A stretch of DNA of 64,000 nucleotides from Synaphobranchus kaupii (taxonomy: Eukaryota > Chordata > Actinopteri > Anguilliformes > Synaphobranchidae). Of this stretch, positions 37,717-49,440 are shown piece by piece. The DNA lies in assembly GCA_029718625.1 (NCBI GenBank), contig CM056379.1, positions 66,615,626 through 66,679,625 of the forward strand, in the 5' to 3' direction. The notes below the pieces were generated by a model that searched no databases, was not told the origin of the DNA, and saw nothing but the letters and a program-made list of their open reading frames with translations. Numbering within the stretch: position 1 is the first letter of the stretch; each line of letters opens with the position of its first letter. The translations under genes and the position numbers were made by a program.

Positions 37717-38034
37717 GGCATTCACAAAGCATTCATAGGGCATTGATAAAGCATTCACAGGACATTCATAGGGCATTGATAAAGCATCCATAGGGCATTC
37801 ACAAAGCATTCATAGGGCATTCATGGGGCATTCACAAAGCATTCATAGGGAATTCACAGGGCATTCACAAAGCATTCATATGGCATTCACAGGGAACTCA
37901 CACAGCATATGGCATTCACAGGACATTCATAGGGCATTCATAGGGCATTCACAGGGAACTCACACAGCATATGGCATTCACAGGACATTCATAGGGCATT
38001 CACAGGGCACTCACACAGCATAGGGCATTCACAG
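37717..38034. repeat. minisatellite of ~11-12-bp GCATTCAYAGG-type units
   Basis: Repeated GCATTCACAAA, GCATTCATAGG, GACATTCATAGG and GCATTGATAAA units cover about 320 bp. A longer block with AACTCACACAGCATATGG recurs about three times near the end. Confidence 0.93.
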
Positions 38035-38049
38035 GGATGCTTCAGTAGA

Positions 38050-39062
38050 GGGGCAGTGGGAATTGTTTTGTTTTAAGTCTTCTTTAAAGTTTATTGTTTA
38101 GTCCTGGTACACACACACACGTACACACCCATCCGAAAGCAAAAAATCAATAGCACATTATTTTAATCCCTGCCCTGTTCTCTTCCTGCAAATCCAAGGC
38201 GTGTCTGGGATCTGAGTAGTCTATTAAATATGGATGACAGTCAAAGGTCATTCCATGTGCGTTGGTCACATGAAATTGACATGATGATGAGTAGATTGAC
38301 ACCAGTAAGCTCCCAGAAGCTGTCTATAGGAGCCCCCATCTCCTTCCACAATGTTTTTAAACCCTATACCTCCCTATATAATGGGACAAAAAAGAATATA
38401 AAAAACCCTTTGGAACGAGAGCCTTGTTGTTCAATAAGGTCGATAAGGGCCTGGTCTGTTTGCGGCCGTAACAGCGGGACACATAAGCACCCCCCACGTC
38501 AGTAATAAACGGATAGAGCTCGCGGATCGATTTGAGCTCGCTTGATAACAGCACGCTGTTACCTCGGGCAATGAAGCTTGGAAATATAGGGACGGCGCGC
38601 GCATTAGAATTCCATCCTTGAAATTCAGGGACGCGCCGCATCGTGGCCATTCTGTCAGTATTAACCTGAGACATAAAACCACGACTGCAAACACGGAAGT
38701 CGGTGTCCGGTCGCCCTGAACGGGCACTTTTTTTAATCATGTGCAGGACGCTGTAAACGCGAGCTGTCCGCACTGGTTAGCAGATCGAATGTCATTCTGG
38801 GTGTGGAGCCGTCAGCCGTGGCCATTGAAACACAATAGTCGTGTGTGTTTTTTTTCCAGACCACCCTATAACCGGAGGTTGCTCGACCGAGAAATGCACT
38901 GTGTCGGTCGGTATTATGACCATGCATATGAGACAAAACACCGCCCTACAACAGCTGCAGCAGACACAACGCTAAGCGAAAATGATTCCAATATATGCAT
39001 GCATGTAAATGTCTCAAAGAACGTATACATTCATGCAAATATCACCAACTATGGTGAATATG

Positions 39063-39097
<35 letters not shown>

Positions 39098-40535
39098 CCC
39101 CCGCCCCCGCCCCCCCCCAAAAAAAACAAAAAAACAATACATCAAAATCCCAACAGAACACGTACTGGTCCTAGCCTACTTGAAAGAACTAGGAAGCAGT
39201 CAAACAGCCGGCAACCTAATCATACCCTTGTCGCATTGTTATTACTCAGGCCACATGTGGGGCTGCTGAATTGCTAAATCTCGTCTAGAATGTCTTGTTT
39301 TCGAAGCCCGCGTCGAAACGACCAAACGACAGGTGCACACCCCGGCGCGCGGTCTAGGGGAGGAAGGGCAGCAACAGCGGGCGAAAGGGGAGGAGAGGCA
39401 CTCGGAATTTTGCAGCTGTGCGCGTGCCGGCTGCCGCTGCCGCTTGTGCGCTTCCACGCGCACGAGAGAAAGACTCCCCCCAATCCTCCCCCACCCTTCA
39501 CCCTTTTGAAAATTAATGATATTCTTTTTTTAAATGTCAGTGGTATAACAAATGCACACACTGACAAGCACACTCTCTCCGTTGGTGGATGGTTACTGCG
39601 GTCCGTGTAAAACAACCCCACATCTCTCTTCCTTGGGGAATTGCCTCGCTTGACAACCTGAATTATACTGCTCCTCCTTAGCACTGTTCCATTGAAAAGT
39701 AACAACTCTGCGTACCACATATTAGTGTGCGTTCAAGGGTATATGCCCAATGCGTGCGGGTTCTATGCTATAAAAGACACACCCATCCAGTACCCAAGAT
39801 GTGGCATTCAAAAACAGTAAAGTGTGTTACATAATGGAACGTGTGAGAAGATGGCCAAATGTCAATATCGCTGGTGTAAACTGGTCTCTTATCTTTATAA
39901 ATGCGCATCTACGTCCATCTTTGGCGCTCACTCTTCGCGTAAAAGTTTTCGCACTGCGCTTCGTGGAGTGGACAGGGGGTATTAATAGACCTTCGAAATA
40001 GGCTACAAAAATAAGGCAAACCATAACCTCTCCAATGTGCATCTCCGGGGGAAAATGTAGGCTACCGTGCTCGGTCAGGATTGTAGCAATTGCATAATCC
40101 AACCTCTCTCCTTCCGATTATGTGCTAATCACATATAGACGTTTGAATCCGGTGCACTTTACTTAACGTGACATTCGAACTGTAGCCACTGCACGCGCTA
40201 GGACAAAGATGGCACATGCAGTCCCCTGTCCCCATAAAATTAAGAACGTCAGATACACGCCAATTAACCTGTCACAAAAGTTTTGTTTTTTTTTCGTTTT
40301 TTTTTTGGGGGGGGGGGGTGGGGTGGTGGTTATGATTTCAGCACAGATGACAGAGCAACACAACATTTACAGCCATTAGCCCTACTTATTAATTCAACAC
40401 GCATCTATAGTCAACGACACTCCCACCTTTGCAGTGTTATGAATCACCATCACAGAGGAGACCCTTTCTGGAAGATGGTGTTTAAAGTAAGTTAAAGGGA
40501 CTTAATCTCGGTTATGAATGATTAGCCATCTGAAC

Positions 40536-40576
<41 letters not shown>

Positions 40577-42700
40577 GGGGGGGGGGTTCGTTCCACGTTC
40601 GCTGTATTCGCCGTGAGCGCGCCTCTAGCAGGTCGTCGGAAGCGCGAGTGGAGTAGAGCTCTCGCAGAGCGAACTGTGATAACCCGGCCCTGCCCAACCA
40701 AAGATGGGTTCGCTGGCAGAAACGGAAATATAGGGAACCCATTACAGAAATGGCCAACAGTCACACCTCGCTAGATCGGAATTCTTTAACAAGCAAACCG
40801 CATCCATTGCCTGGTTACCAGGCTGCCTTTTGGCAAATCAACGTAAGACATCGCAGGTGCACGTAAAGGATGCAACACCATCCGTCTCCCACGGGAGCAG
40901 CAAATGAATGGTGGACCGTCACACACTGACAGTCGGTACTGAAGATCATGCACGGCTCATCCATGTGGACTTAATGGTCTCAAATAACATAGCAAACCAT
41001 CCGGCTAGCAGGATGCTAAACGAACTTCCAACCAGGAGCCCCAACCCTTTGCATCCTTGATGCAGCGGCGGCTATCAGGCTAATTGAAAATGATAAAGCA
41101 ATTCAATGCATCGTGGTCGCGGTACCTTTAAACAACACTGCCTTACCGTTCTGCCATTTTCCCAGTGTTTTCCTGTTAAAATCCGTTATTGGTAATCCCC
41201 AGAACGTCACCCATGATTCCGAGAGCTCTGCTGCCGCGTTTAGTCGCTTCTCGTCGATGAAACATGCACTGGCTCTCCGCGTCTCCGTCACCACCGACAA
41301 CCTGACGTCACACAGCTCTCCGCGGCGAGCACGTAGTGCAAGCAATGGGTTTCCATGGTAGCACGTCAACGCAGAATTCGAGACGTGTAGTCTATATAAA
41401 TATCGGGAAATAATATAGCCTAATGTAGTCATTATCATTTGGGAAATGACAATTGAGATGTTTTGTTAGTAGTAGACTACCACCCCTGTTTCGAATCACA
41501 TTAACATTTGGGGAATACGAAATGGAAGTATTTAACGTAACTGGCTGCATAGCCTAGGTCTACTAAAATGTAGTTTTTGACATCGCCAATATTTAGTCTT
41601 ATTTATTCCGAACGGTCTCACGGTCGCAAACTTTATAATAGGCTAATCGTAACTGATATAAGGCAGGCTATAACAATTCCCATATCTGCATTTTATTGCT
41701 AGGCCTACAAGATCAGTTTTTTTTATTAATACAGCCTCCTATTAATTTCAGGTAGGCCGCCTATCTTTATTTTGAGCAATCTGTAAATAATTTAAGAAGG
41801 GATTTCATTTCCATTAATGGAATTCAGATGTTCTCACCTCTCCATGGCGTGACACAAGCCATTCTCAGGCGTACAGTAAGGTGCTAATGACGGACATCTG
41901 CTTCATGGTGGACATAGCTCAATTCGAGTGGAAGCGTGAGAAACCAGCGACCTCAACTGGTTTTATGGGGCTGACGCGGTGCAGCAGTTAATTCCTTCGT
42001 GGTAGTTCCACACTTCTGTATTATTTAATCTTGATTTAAAATAACAAATATATCCAGATATAGGCCTACAGAGAGAGACTAATTTACTATGGGTGATGCA
42101 ATTTTATTAAAAAAAAATATATATTAATTTTTTTTTAAAAAGCATGAGCTTTGTCCTATAGCAACGACAGTTAAATGCATTTGGTAGGAGTACGAGCTTA
42201 ATAAATCCTGAAGCCTTGTTTTTTTTCCACAGCTCACATTGTTTTTTTTCCACAGCTCACATTGTTTTTATGTATCTATATATTTATTCATTCGTATTAC
42301 CATTTATTTTGTATTAATTAGCATTTCCTAACAGGGCGTAGGCTATAATGGTGGAACACATAGCCAATGTTTCTTTTTCCACGGTCTGGTGTCACAGACG
42401 GAATCTTCCCCAACTGCAGTAACCAGACAGAAACAGACTAGAGTCAACCACAAAACTCAAAACTGCTCTGTGATGTTAACATAGCTTGCTGGAACCAACA
42501 GAGGTCCTGGACAACATTTTAGGTGTTTTCAGTGGTCGACATCTTCCATTTACGTTAGCTCGTTGTGTTTCTGTATGTCACATTACTATTTCGCGTGGGG
42601 ATACAGGTAACCATTTGCTCGTTTGAAGCAATTTGATCTCCGTAAATTACAGAAGTCAAAAACCTTAGCCAGTGGAGAAGAGCTGCTTAGACGGGGTTGT
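38050..42700. promoter_or_regulatory. microsatellite-poor block with CpG-rich patches, putative regulatory DNA
   Basis: In contrast to the preceding 38 kb, this block is mostly unique sequence. CpG is frequent at about 38430-38770, 39290-39480, 40590-40710 and 41090-41390. Poly(C)/poly(G) runs lie at 39064-39117, 40308-40319 and 40574-40586, and a GT tract at 40539-40573. I recognise no coding exon on either strand. It may hold the promoter of the C8orf82 homologue and perhaps the first non-coding exon of an unseen neighbouring gene. That is inference from composition and position only. Confidence 0.35.
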
Positions 42701-42708
42701 GCTCCGCT

Positions 42709-42861
42709 ATGTTGCTGTACCGCGCGAGGCTGGGCTGGGAATGGCTCGGTGCCGCGCGCATGACCGGTTCCTTGGCGAGGAGACACATCACCTACACGCA
42801 GGGCCAAAGTCCCGAGCCACGCATACGGGAGTATTTTTACTACATCGACCACCAGGGACAG
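42709..42861 (+). CDS. C8orf82: C8orf82 homologue, coding exon 1
   Basis: The ATG at 42709 starts MLLYRARLGWEWLG and gives 51 codons ending in DHQGQ, followed by donor GTGGTA. An in-frame TTG four codons upstream is not a plausible start. The basic, hydrophobic start could act as a mitochondrial signal, and a second in-frame Met lies at residue 18. The exon ends in phase 0. Confidence 0.9.
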
Positions 42862-45198
42862 GTGGTAAATCTACCTTACTCTGCATTGCCTCTATTGAGG
42901 AATTAACCCTCCTTATGTTGACATTTTATGACACCTTTTATGTTTAAACCGAAATTATTGTAATAGAAAAATGTTGAACTTTGTGTGTCGCCTTCTTAAT
43001 GTATGCCAATTGACTAACCTTTTATAACTTAAATGTAAAAAATCTGTGATAAACTTATCATTTTAGAGTTGGAGGCAAGTGAACGTTTGTGCAGTTTAAA
43101 ACCTGTATGGGAAAGTACCCAGAATCACCCACAAAAAAATAATAATAATGAACTCTGAACATAATACGTGGGTTAAAGCAAAATTGGAGTTTGGTAGAAC
43201 TTTGGGTTGTGTAGTTACCTGGCCATGATATGAGTCCAAATGGTGGCGAAATATGTTCATTGTTGCTCTGTGCTCCCCCGGGGTGATAATCCAGAATAGG
43301 GTATTTGTCGCTCTCTATAGCACAGCTAAAAGGGTCTCATGACACTTCTAGCACGTATATGAACGTGAACGAAGCAGATTCTGTCAATACAAACAATAAC
43401 CAGTCCTCTTGCATATTTTTTAATTTTTTAATTTTTTAATTAAATAATAATAATAATGGCTTGCATTTATATAGCGCCTTTCTCACCAACCGGTGACTCA
43501 AAGCGCTTTACAATGATGAGGGGGAAACTCGCCTCTACCACCACCAATGTGTAGCACCCACCTGGGTGATGCAACGGCAGCCATATTGCGCCAGAATGCT
43601 CACCACAGCTGAGGTGGAGAGGGAGAGAATTATTTTTTTAGCCCTTTCCTGGCTTTTCCGTATTTTATTTGTAACGTAGATCCGGTAAGTAGCCTATTTC
43701 TTGCGCCAGAAACAGCGTTAATGCGCAGATGCGTCAGAAACCACTCACTGGTCCAAATTTCCGGAAGCAAGCGTTCCTGGTAGTATATGGCTGCATTCCG
43801 ATTGTTGAAAAAATAGGTCCTTTCCTTGCAACGTTTCCTTGACCTCACCGGAAAACGAAAATTTAGCCTCTTCATAAATTTGGTGTATTGTCTGATTGTG
43901 TCATTGTTTGTTTACTTTATATTATGAGCCAATACTAACCAACAATACTGGCTATTCACATTTAGATTTCTGGCATTTCTCAGACGTTCGCCTTGTTGCT
44001 TGAATTCGGTAATTCTGTAGGTCCCGGCAAACTCTGGTGCTTATGCCAACATTGGCGGCATTGCATTGTGGGGATCGAATACTACATTCCTTCTGAAAAG
44101 GATAGTCCAGAGCATCCTGAAAGGACGGATAAAAGGAATCGTGAAGCTCCTTTCGTTCTCAGTATAGAAATTTGAACGGTCCTTAGCATGGCTGCCTGGG
44201 AAATATTTCCGGTTCATGCGATCTAAAGGATCCTTCCTTGCTCGAATTTGACTATTGGAATGCAGCCTAAATCTATGGTAAACAAACCGACCTGCCGACA
44301 TTTTGCTAGTCTTTTCTGGTAGCTTGCTAACAACGTTGAAGAAAATAGTACTTTTATAAATAATTTTAATTACACAGAAAAAAAATACGTAAGAAGACTG
44401 GTTATTGTTTGTATTGACAGAATCCGCTTCGTTCGCGTTCGTATATGTGCAAGATGTGTCATTTTGACACCGTTTTAGCTGCGCTATAGAGAGCGACAAA
44501 TACCCTATTCTGGATTATCACCACAGGGGAGCACAGAGCAACTAATGAACATATTTTGCAAACATTTGGACTCATATCATGGCCAGGTAACTACACAACC
44601 CAAAGTTCTACCAAAGTTATGTTGTGCTTTAAGGAATTAAGTATTGATTGTTATGCTGCTTCTGTTGAGGGAAATACAAATTCCCCCTCTGCACAGACAT
44701 GTTATTAAAAACCTATAAAAACCCACCCTAAAATATGTTGCAGCGATGGCGCAGTTTTGTGTGTGCACGCATTTAATATGTGCGCACGTGTTTAATGTGT
44801 GTGCTGTGGCTTCCACCGGCAGCTTTTTCTTGACGACACCAAAATGAAGAACTTCATCACCTGTTTTAAAGGTAATATATAACCACAATGTCCACCACCT
44901 AGTCTTAGCACTGTGACACCCTTAACAACACTTTCATCTATAGTCTTTTGGTCTTAGCTATAGGTTTCAGCAAATCTTATAACTCATTTTAAACTAGGGA
45001 CATATGCCAGGATCTGGAGTTGTTTGTACTGTTGAGTTAAAGCCCTCCTCTGGTGGACGAGTACAACATTTTCATCACAATCACTTTTATGTCCTTTTGT
45101 GGGGCGTCAGGGGCCTTACTACAAATGCTCTTTCTCAACTCAGCACCTCATCTTCATGCTGTGTGTAATCACTGGCTGTATAAGATCGGAGGGGATAA

Positions 45199-45252
<54 letters not shown>

Positions 45253-45330
45253 ATTTTTCAATTTCAAGGTGCTTTATTGGCATGACAAAATGTGTTGCCA
45301 AAGCAAATGTTACAAACAACAACAACAGTA

Positions 45331-45372
<42 letters not shown>

Positions 45373-48300
45373 GTAGTAATAATAATAATAATCATAATAA
45401 TAATAACAATAAAAACAATATTCAATAAATTCAAATGAATTCAACAACCTATTAATCACAAATGTCTTAACTGCAGGTGTTGCCAGTTATCCTGTTCCTG
45501 TGTAGATGACAGGTTGCTACATATGAAGCAGCTAGTGGGGCTGTGTGTCCTTCACCCAGTAGAATGGGAAGTTTTTCTTGGTCAGGAAGTGTGGCAAAAT
45601 TTGGAAGTATTGTTGCTGTTTTTTTTAAAAATTCATTCCGAATTTCCCTATATTTATTGCAGTGTATAAGGAAGTGTATCTCTGTCTCAACCTCACCTGT
45701 CTCACAGTGATCACATGTCCTCTCCTCTTTGGGGCGCCAGGTTTGTTTGTGTCTTCCTGTTTCAATGGCCAGGCTGTGATCACTTAGTCTGTATTTGGTA
45801 AGGATCTGTCTCTGCTTTATATCTCTGACAGTGGAGAGATATTCTGCCAATTTGTAATTTCTTTTTAGCATATTATAACAATTTAGTTTGTTTTGCAATT
45901 TTGTCACTGTCTTCCAATGTTCCAAATAAGAGTCCTTTGTTTGATTTATTAATTGGTTGATTTTAATTGAAGCAGTGCTGGTCTGAAACGGGCCATAATT
46001 AGTATTGTTAGTTTTTATTTGGTTTGTTAGTTTCAGGGCCAGCTGACTGAGAGGACTTCTATTGGGGCTTAGCTCATGGGATAGGAAGGCCTTATATTGG
46101 AGGGAATCTGGTTTGCTTTGTTTTAGATGAGTCCAAAATTTGATTGCTCTTTTTTGAATGTTAATAATTAAAGGATAACGGCCTAATTCTGCCCTGCATG
46201 CATTGTTTGGTGTGTTTCGGTGGACCTGGAGTATGTTTTTGTAGAATTCAGCATGCAGGGTTTCCACTGGGTTTTTGTCCCATTGTAAATAGTCTTGATG
46301 GCTAAGTGGACCCCATACCTCACTTCCATATAGCACAATCGGCTGTAATACGCTGTCAATTATTTTTAACCAAATTCTTACAGGAATTTTAATGTTGTAA
46401 AACTTTCTTTTAATTGCATAAAATGCCCTTTTGGCTTTGTCTTTTAGTGCATTCACTGCTAGGTTAAAGCTCCCTGATGCATTGATTTTCAGACCTAGAT
46501 ATGTGTAATTTGTAGTGTGTTCCAAAATTGTGTTACAGAGGGTGAAACTGTATCTGCTTCTCTGAGACCTGGCCTTTTTCTGGAAAATCATTATTTTGGT
46601 CTTTTTGAAGTTTACTGCCAGGGCCCAGGTCTGGCAGAATTCTTCTAAGACGGCCAGGTTCTGCTGTAGCCCTTGTTCTGTAGGTAACAGCAGAACCAGG
46701 TCGTCTGCGTATAATAAAAATTTAATATCGGTGTCATGTAGAGCGAGTCCAGGAGCTGCAGATCGTTCCAGCATTTTGGCCAATTCATTAATGTAAATAT
46801 TAAATAGTGTTGGACTCAAGCTGCAGCCCTGTCTCACTCCACGACCCTGAGTGAAGAATTCTGTTCTTTGATTGTCAATTTTCACCGCACATTTGTTTTC
46901 TGAATACATTGATTTAATAATGTCATATACTTTGCCCCCTATACCACTTTGAAGTATTTTATAGTTTAATCCCTGGTGCCAGATAGAGTCAAATGCTTTC
47001 TTAAAGTCAATAAAGCATGCAAAGATTTTGCCTTTTTTCATTTGGTGAACATGTTTATCTATAAGGGTGTATAGGGTGTAAATATGATCAGTTGTGCGGT
47101 GTTTTGGGAGGAAGCCAATTTGACTCGTACTCAAGACATTGTGCTCGATAAGGAAGTTTATAATTCTTGAATTAAGGATACTGCTAAATAACTTCCCCAG
47201 ATTACTGCTTACACAGATGCCTCGGTAGTTATTGGGGTCGAATTTGTCTCCACTCTTGTAAATCGGGGATATAAGCCCATGGTTCCAGGTGTCAGGGAAG
47301 CAGCCAGTATGTAGTGACAGGTTGAATAATTTCAGTAGGGCTTCTAGTATTAGCTGGTTGCTGCTTTTCAACATCTCATTATTTATGTTGTCAAAACCAC
47401 AGGCCTTCCTTGGTTTTAGTGTTCTGAGATGTTCTGTTAATTCCTGCATTGTAATTGGTGTGTCAATTGGGTTCTGGTTGTCTTTGATTGATTGTTCTAG
47501 TAATGTTAGTTTTTCTTGGATTTCATTTTGGTCTTTTGTTAATTTGTCTTGTTCAATGTCCCTATATAAGTTTTCAAAATATTGTTTCCAAATTGAACCA
47601 TTTTTTAAAGCTAATGCAGGTTTTTGTGCCGAACTGAAATTATTCCACATTTCCCAGAATTTATTTTGATCAATTGATTTTTCTATGTCTGTGAGAGATT
47701 TGTTAAGGTGATTCTCCTTTTTTTGTTTTAGGGTGTTCTTGTATTGTTTTAATGTTTCACAATACTCCAAGCGTAAATCTGGGGCGTAAATTTTGAGGCT
47801 GATGATGTTTTTGATTGGACAATTTCCGTAGTTTTTTCCGAATTGAGTTACATTCGTCATCAAACCATTTCTCTTTGTATTTGTTCTTTGGGTTGCGCTT
47901 CTTATTTAGTTTCAGGTTTGATATTTTGGCTGCTTCATCAAATATATCCTGAATATGGTTAACTGCCAGATTTAGGCCTGTCTTATTAGGTTCGTATTGT
48001 GTGTTAAGAAATGTGTTAGTTAGGTTAGTGATTTCAGGTGAGTTAATAGCTTTGCCGAATTCTTCTGCACTGTTTGGAGCCCATCTGTATGTGTGTTTTA
48101 GATCGTACAGCTTACTGGGCTGTGTCTGTATGTTATCTGGCTCATTTGTTCTGTTTATATATATAACGATTTGGTTATGGTCTGATAGGGGGGTTTGTTG
48201 CCTGACAGTGAATGCATTTATGGAGGAGGGGTCCACATCTGTAATGGCATAATCTACAACACTATTCCCATGAGCTGAGCTGTAAGTGAACCTTCCAAAG

Positions 48301-49440
48301 GAGTCCCCTCTGGTCCTACCATTAATGATATACAGACCTAAGGTTTGACAGAGATACACTACCTGTCTACCGTTTTTATTAATTATGTTATCGTGGCTGT
48401 TTCTGGTTTTTGTGATTGGAGTGTGGTACATAGGAGATTGGCCAAAGATGTGTTTGTTTCCTTCTCTTGTGAGGAAATCAGGGAGATTACCTGTCCTGGC
48501 ATTTAGGTCTCCACAGAGCAGCACACTTCCCTGGGCCTGGAAGTGGCAGATCTCTGTGTGCAGGTCATTAAAAATGCTTTCATTAAAATAGGGAGAATCT
48601 GATGGGGGGATGTATATTGCACATAAATAAATATCTTTTCTAGATGCAATAATTTTTCTGCTAATTTTAAGCCAAAGGTAAGACTCACCTATTTTCACTG
48701 GGTCAATGAATTTGTTTAGTTCTTCTTTGTACCACACAACAATTCCTCCAGAGTCTCTGCCACGGTTTGTATGCGCGTGTTTAAGGGATGGGAGAATTAA
48801 CTCTCTCTTTCTCTCTCTCCCAAAGCGTAATAATCAATCGTAGTATTAACAGCAACAATAAATGTAATACGTAAACAATAGTAATACTACTAATAATTAT
48901 AATACTGCAAATTAATAATTCTCTCTCCCTCCCTCCCTCCCTCTCTCTCCCCCCTTCCCTCCCTCCCTCTCTCACACAGATAAGCAGTTCCTGTCCTTCT
49001 TCTTCAGCCGTGTGCGAGGGAACGAGAGCGGGCGCTACCAGGAGCACTTCCCCTTCCTGTCCCTGTGCGGGCGTGAGAGGAACTTCCTGCGCTGTGAGGA
49101 CCGGCCGCTGGTCTTCACCCACCTGCTCCCGGGTCCCCCAGAGAGCCTGTCCTTCTGCGGGGGTGGGGACAAGCTTGTGGTCCCCTTCAGCCCCATATCC
49201 TTCTTCATGCACCCCTCCAGCGGGCGACTGTACCACCCCTGTCCCGAGCGGGCTGGGTACGTGGGGCTGGTGCGCTCCGCCCTGGCCTTCGAGCTCAGCC
49301 CCTGCTTTGAGTACCCGCCTGGGCGTGGCCCAACCGGACAGCCTACCCACTTCCTGTGGGCAGGGCAGCGGCACAAACTGACCAATGAACTGGCCAGACA
49401 TTTTCCAGAGGAAGGAGAGGGACAGGTGGAGGGCAGCTGA
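42709..49440 (+). CDS. C8orf82: UPF0598 protein, C8orf82 homologue (complete, 3 coding exons)
   Basis: The three coding exons are 42709-42861, 44823-44871 and 48980-49440, joined by GT-AG introns of 1961 and 4108 bp. They give 220 residues, close to the 216 I recall for the human protein. The match to human C8orf82 is recognised from memory along the whole length: YTQGQSPEP and REYFYYIDHQGQ in exon 1, LFLDDTKMKNFITCFK in exon 2, and CGRERNFLRCEDRP, RLYHPCPERAG and GLVRSALAFELSPCFEY in exon 3. The first 30 residues contain five Arg and one Glu and no Asp, which suits a mitochondrial presequence. The molecular function of UPF0598 proteins is unknown to me. Intron 1 carries a long-TIR DNA transposon and intron 2 a LINE. 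NAPRT follows 4.7 kb downstream on the same strand. Confidence 0.93.
43455..43620. repeat. dispersed teleost repeat (ATTTATATAGCGCCTTTCT type)
   Basis: The text GCATTTATATAGCGCCTTTC, then GACTCAAAGCGCTTTACA, GTGTAGCACCCACCTGG and CAGCCATATTGCGCC, is a recognisable repeat common in fish genomes. It lies inside the long-TIR element. Confidence 0.55.
43789..44267. mobile_element. possible nested MITE with GGCTGCATTCC ends
   Basis: GGCTGCATTCCGATTGTTGA at 43789 faces an inverted GGAATGCAGCC at about 44257-44267. Further partial pairing occurs inside (AGGTCCTTTCCTTGC versus GCAAGGAAGGATCCTTT in inverted order). This suggests a short DNA element that inserted into the larger one. The target duplication is unclear. 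Confidence 0.35.
44823..44871 (+). CDS. C8orf82: C8orf82 homologue, coding exon 2
   Basis: A 49-bp microexon lies between acceptor CACCGGCAG and donor GTAATA. It encodes LFLDDTKMKNFITCFK and ends in phase 1. It is recognised by near identity to the same segment of vertebrate C8orf82. Confidence 0.92.
45315..45420. repeat. (AAT)n/(AAC)n trinucleotide microsatellite
   Basis: About 100 bp of AAT units has AAC and CAG interruptions and lies inside the 3' UTR of the minus-strand LINE. It produces an Asn-rich spurious frame. Confidence 0.93.
45467..47863 (-). pseudogene. LINE reverse transcriptase, long open frame
   Basis: The frame gives 798 residues without a stop. Reverse transcriptase motifs appear in order: LKPRKACGFDNI (about 149), ISPIYKSGDKFDPNNYRGI (about 198), QIGFLPKHRTTD (about 248), FACFIDFKKAFDSIW (about 281), GVRQGCSLSPTLFNIYI (about 342) and the catalytic YADD at 385-388. 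A C-terminal CDHCETGEVETEIHFLIHC segment is the Cys/His motif common in these LINEs. The first 30 residues are out of frame with the element, so the Met start is not natural. The uninterrupted frame suggests a fairly young insertion. Confidence 0.9.
47757..48778 (-). pseudogene. LINE endonuclease fragment (exonuclease-endonuclease-phosphatase fold)
   Basis: The frame is open to the element's 5' end and reads HAHTNRGRDSGGIVVWYKEE at its start, so the Met at 48737 is internal. The family motifs are LLCGDLNARTGN, the FGRFTYSSAHGNSVVDYAI block and the catalytic SDH in PLSDHNQIVIYI. Near 47790 the frame is lost: after the KLSNQKHHQPQN segment the homologous text continues in the frame of the reverse transcriptase (APDLRLEYCETLKQYK). 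Confidence 0.85.
48980..49440 (+). CDS. C8orf82: C8orf82 homologue, coding exon 3 (terminal)
   Basis: The acceptor CTCACACAG follows a CT-rich tract. The exon encodes DKQFLSFFFSRVRG and continues to HFPEEGEGQVEGS and TGA at 49438. It contains the family blocks GRYQEHFPFLSLCGRERN, CGGGDKLVVPF and RAGYVGLVRSALAFEL. The polyadenylation site is not clear; AATAAA-like motifs occur near 49965. Confidence 0.93.

Larger units (their letters stand above)
43177..44628. mobile_element. non-autonomous DNA transposon with ~240-bp terminal inverted repeats and TTAA target duplication
   Basis: TTAA at 43173-43176 and at 44629-44632 bracket a 1452-bp element. The left end, AGCAAAATTGGAGTTTGGTA through CAATACAAACAATAACCAG (43177-43415), is repeated in reverse complement at 44385-44628 with about 90 percent identity by eye. 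A TTAA duplication is the mark of piggyBac-type elements, but the termini do not show a classical piggyBac end and no transposase is present. It sits in intron 1 of the C8orf82 homologue and has swallowed other repeats. Confidence 0.8.
45246..48778 (-). mobile_element. 5'-truncated LINE (APE-type endonuclease plus reverse transcriptase)
   Basis: On the minus strand the element begins within the endonuclease (GRDSGGIVVWYK) next to a CT tract near 48780. It runs through the reverse transcriptase and ends near 45246 with CCAATAAAGCACCTTGAAAT and a short TTGAA-type tail next to a GA tract. An ATT trinucleotide tract (45330-45420) lies in its 3' UTR. It lacks the 5' part and any ORF1 and has a frameshift between endonuclease and reverse transcriptase, so it is dead. 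The organisation fits a Jockey/I-group LINE; the exact clade is uncertain. It occupies most of intron 2 of the C8orf82 homologue. Confidence 0.88.

Noticed and set aside
38357..39720. Open frames of 100-178 codons in the CpG-rich block
   Set aside because: No domain or family is recognisable, frames on both strands overlap, and GC-rich sequence is expected to give such frames.
42697..42708. Start of the C8orf82 homologue at an upstream TTG
   Set aside because: Non-ATG initiation is unlikely here and the ATG at 42709 gives a normal N terminus.
45315..45428. Asn-rich frame next to the LINE
   Set aside because: It is a translation of the AAT microsatellite.
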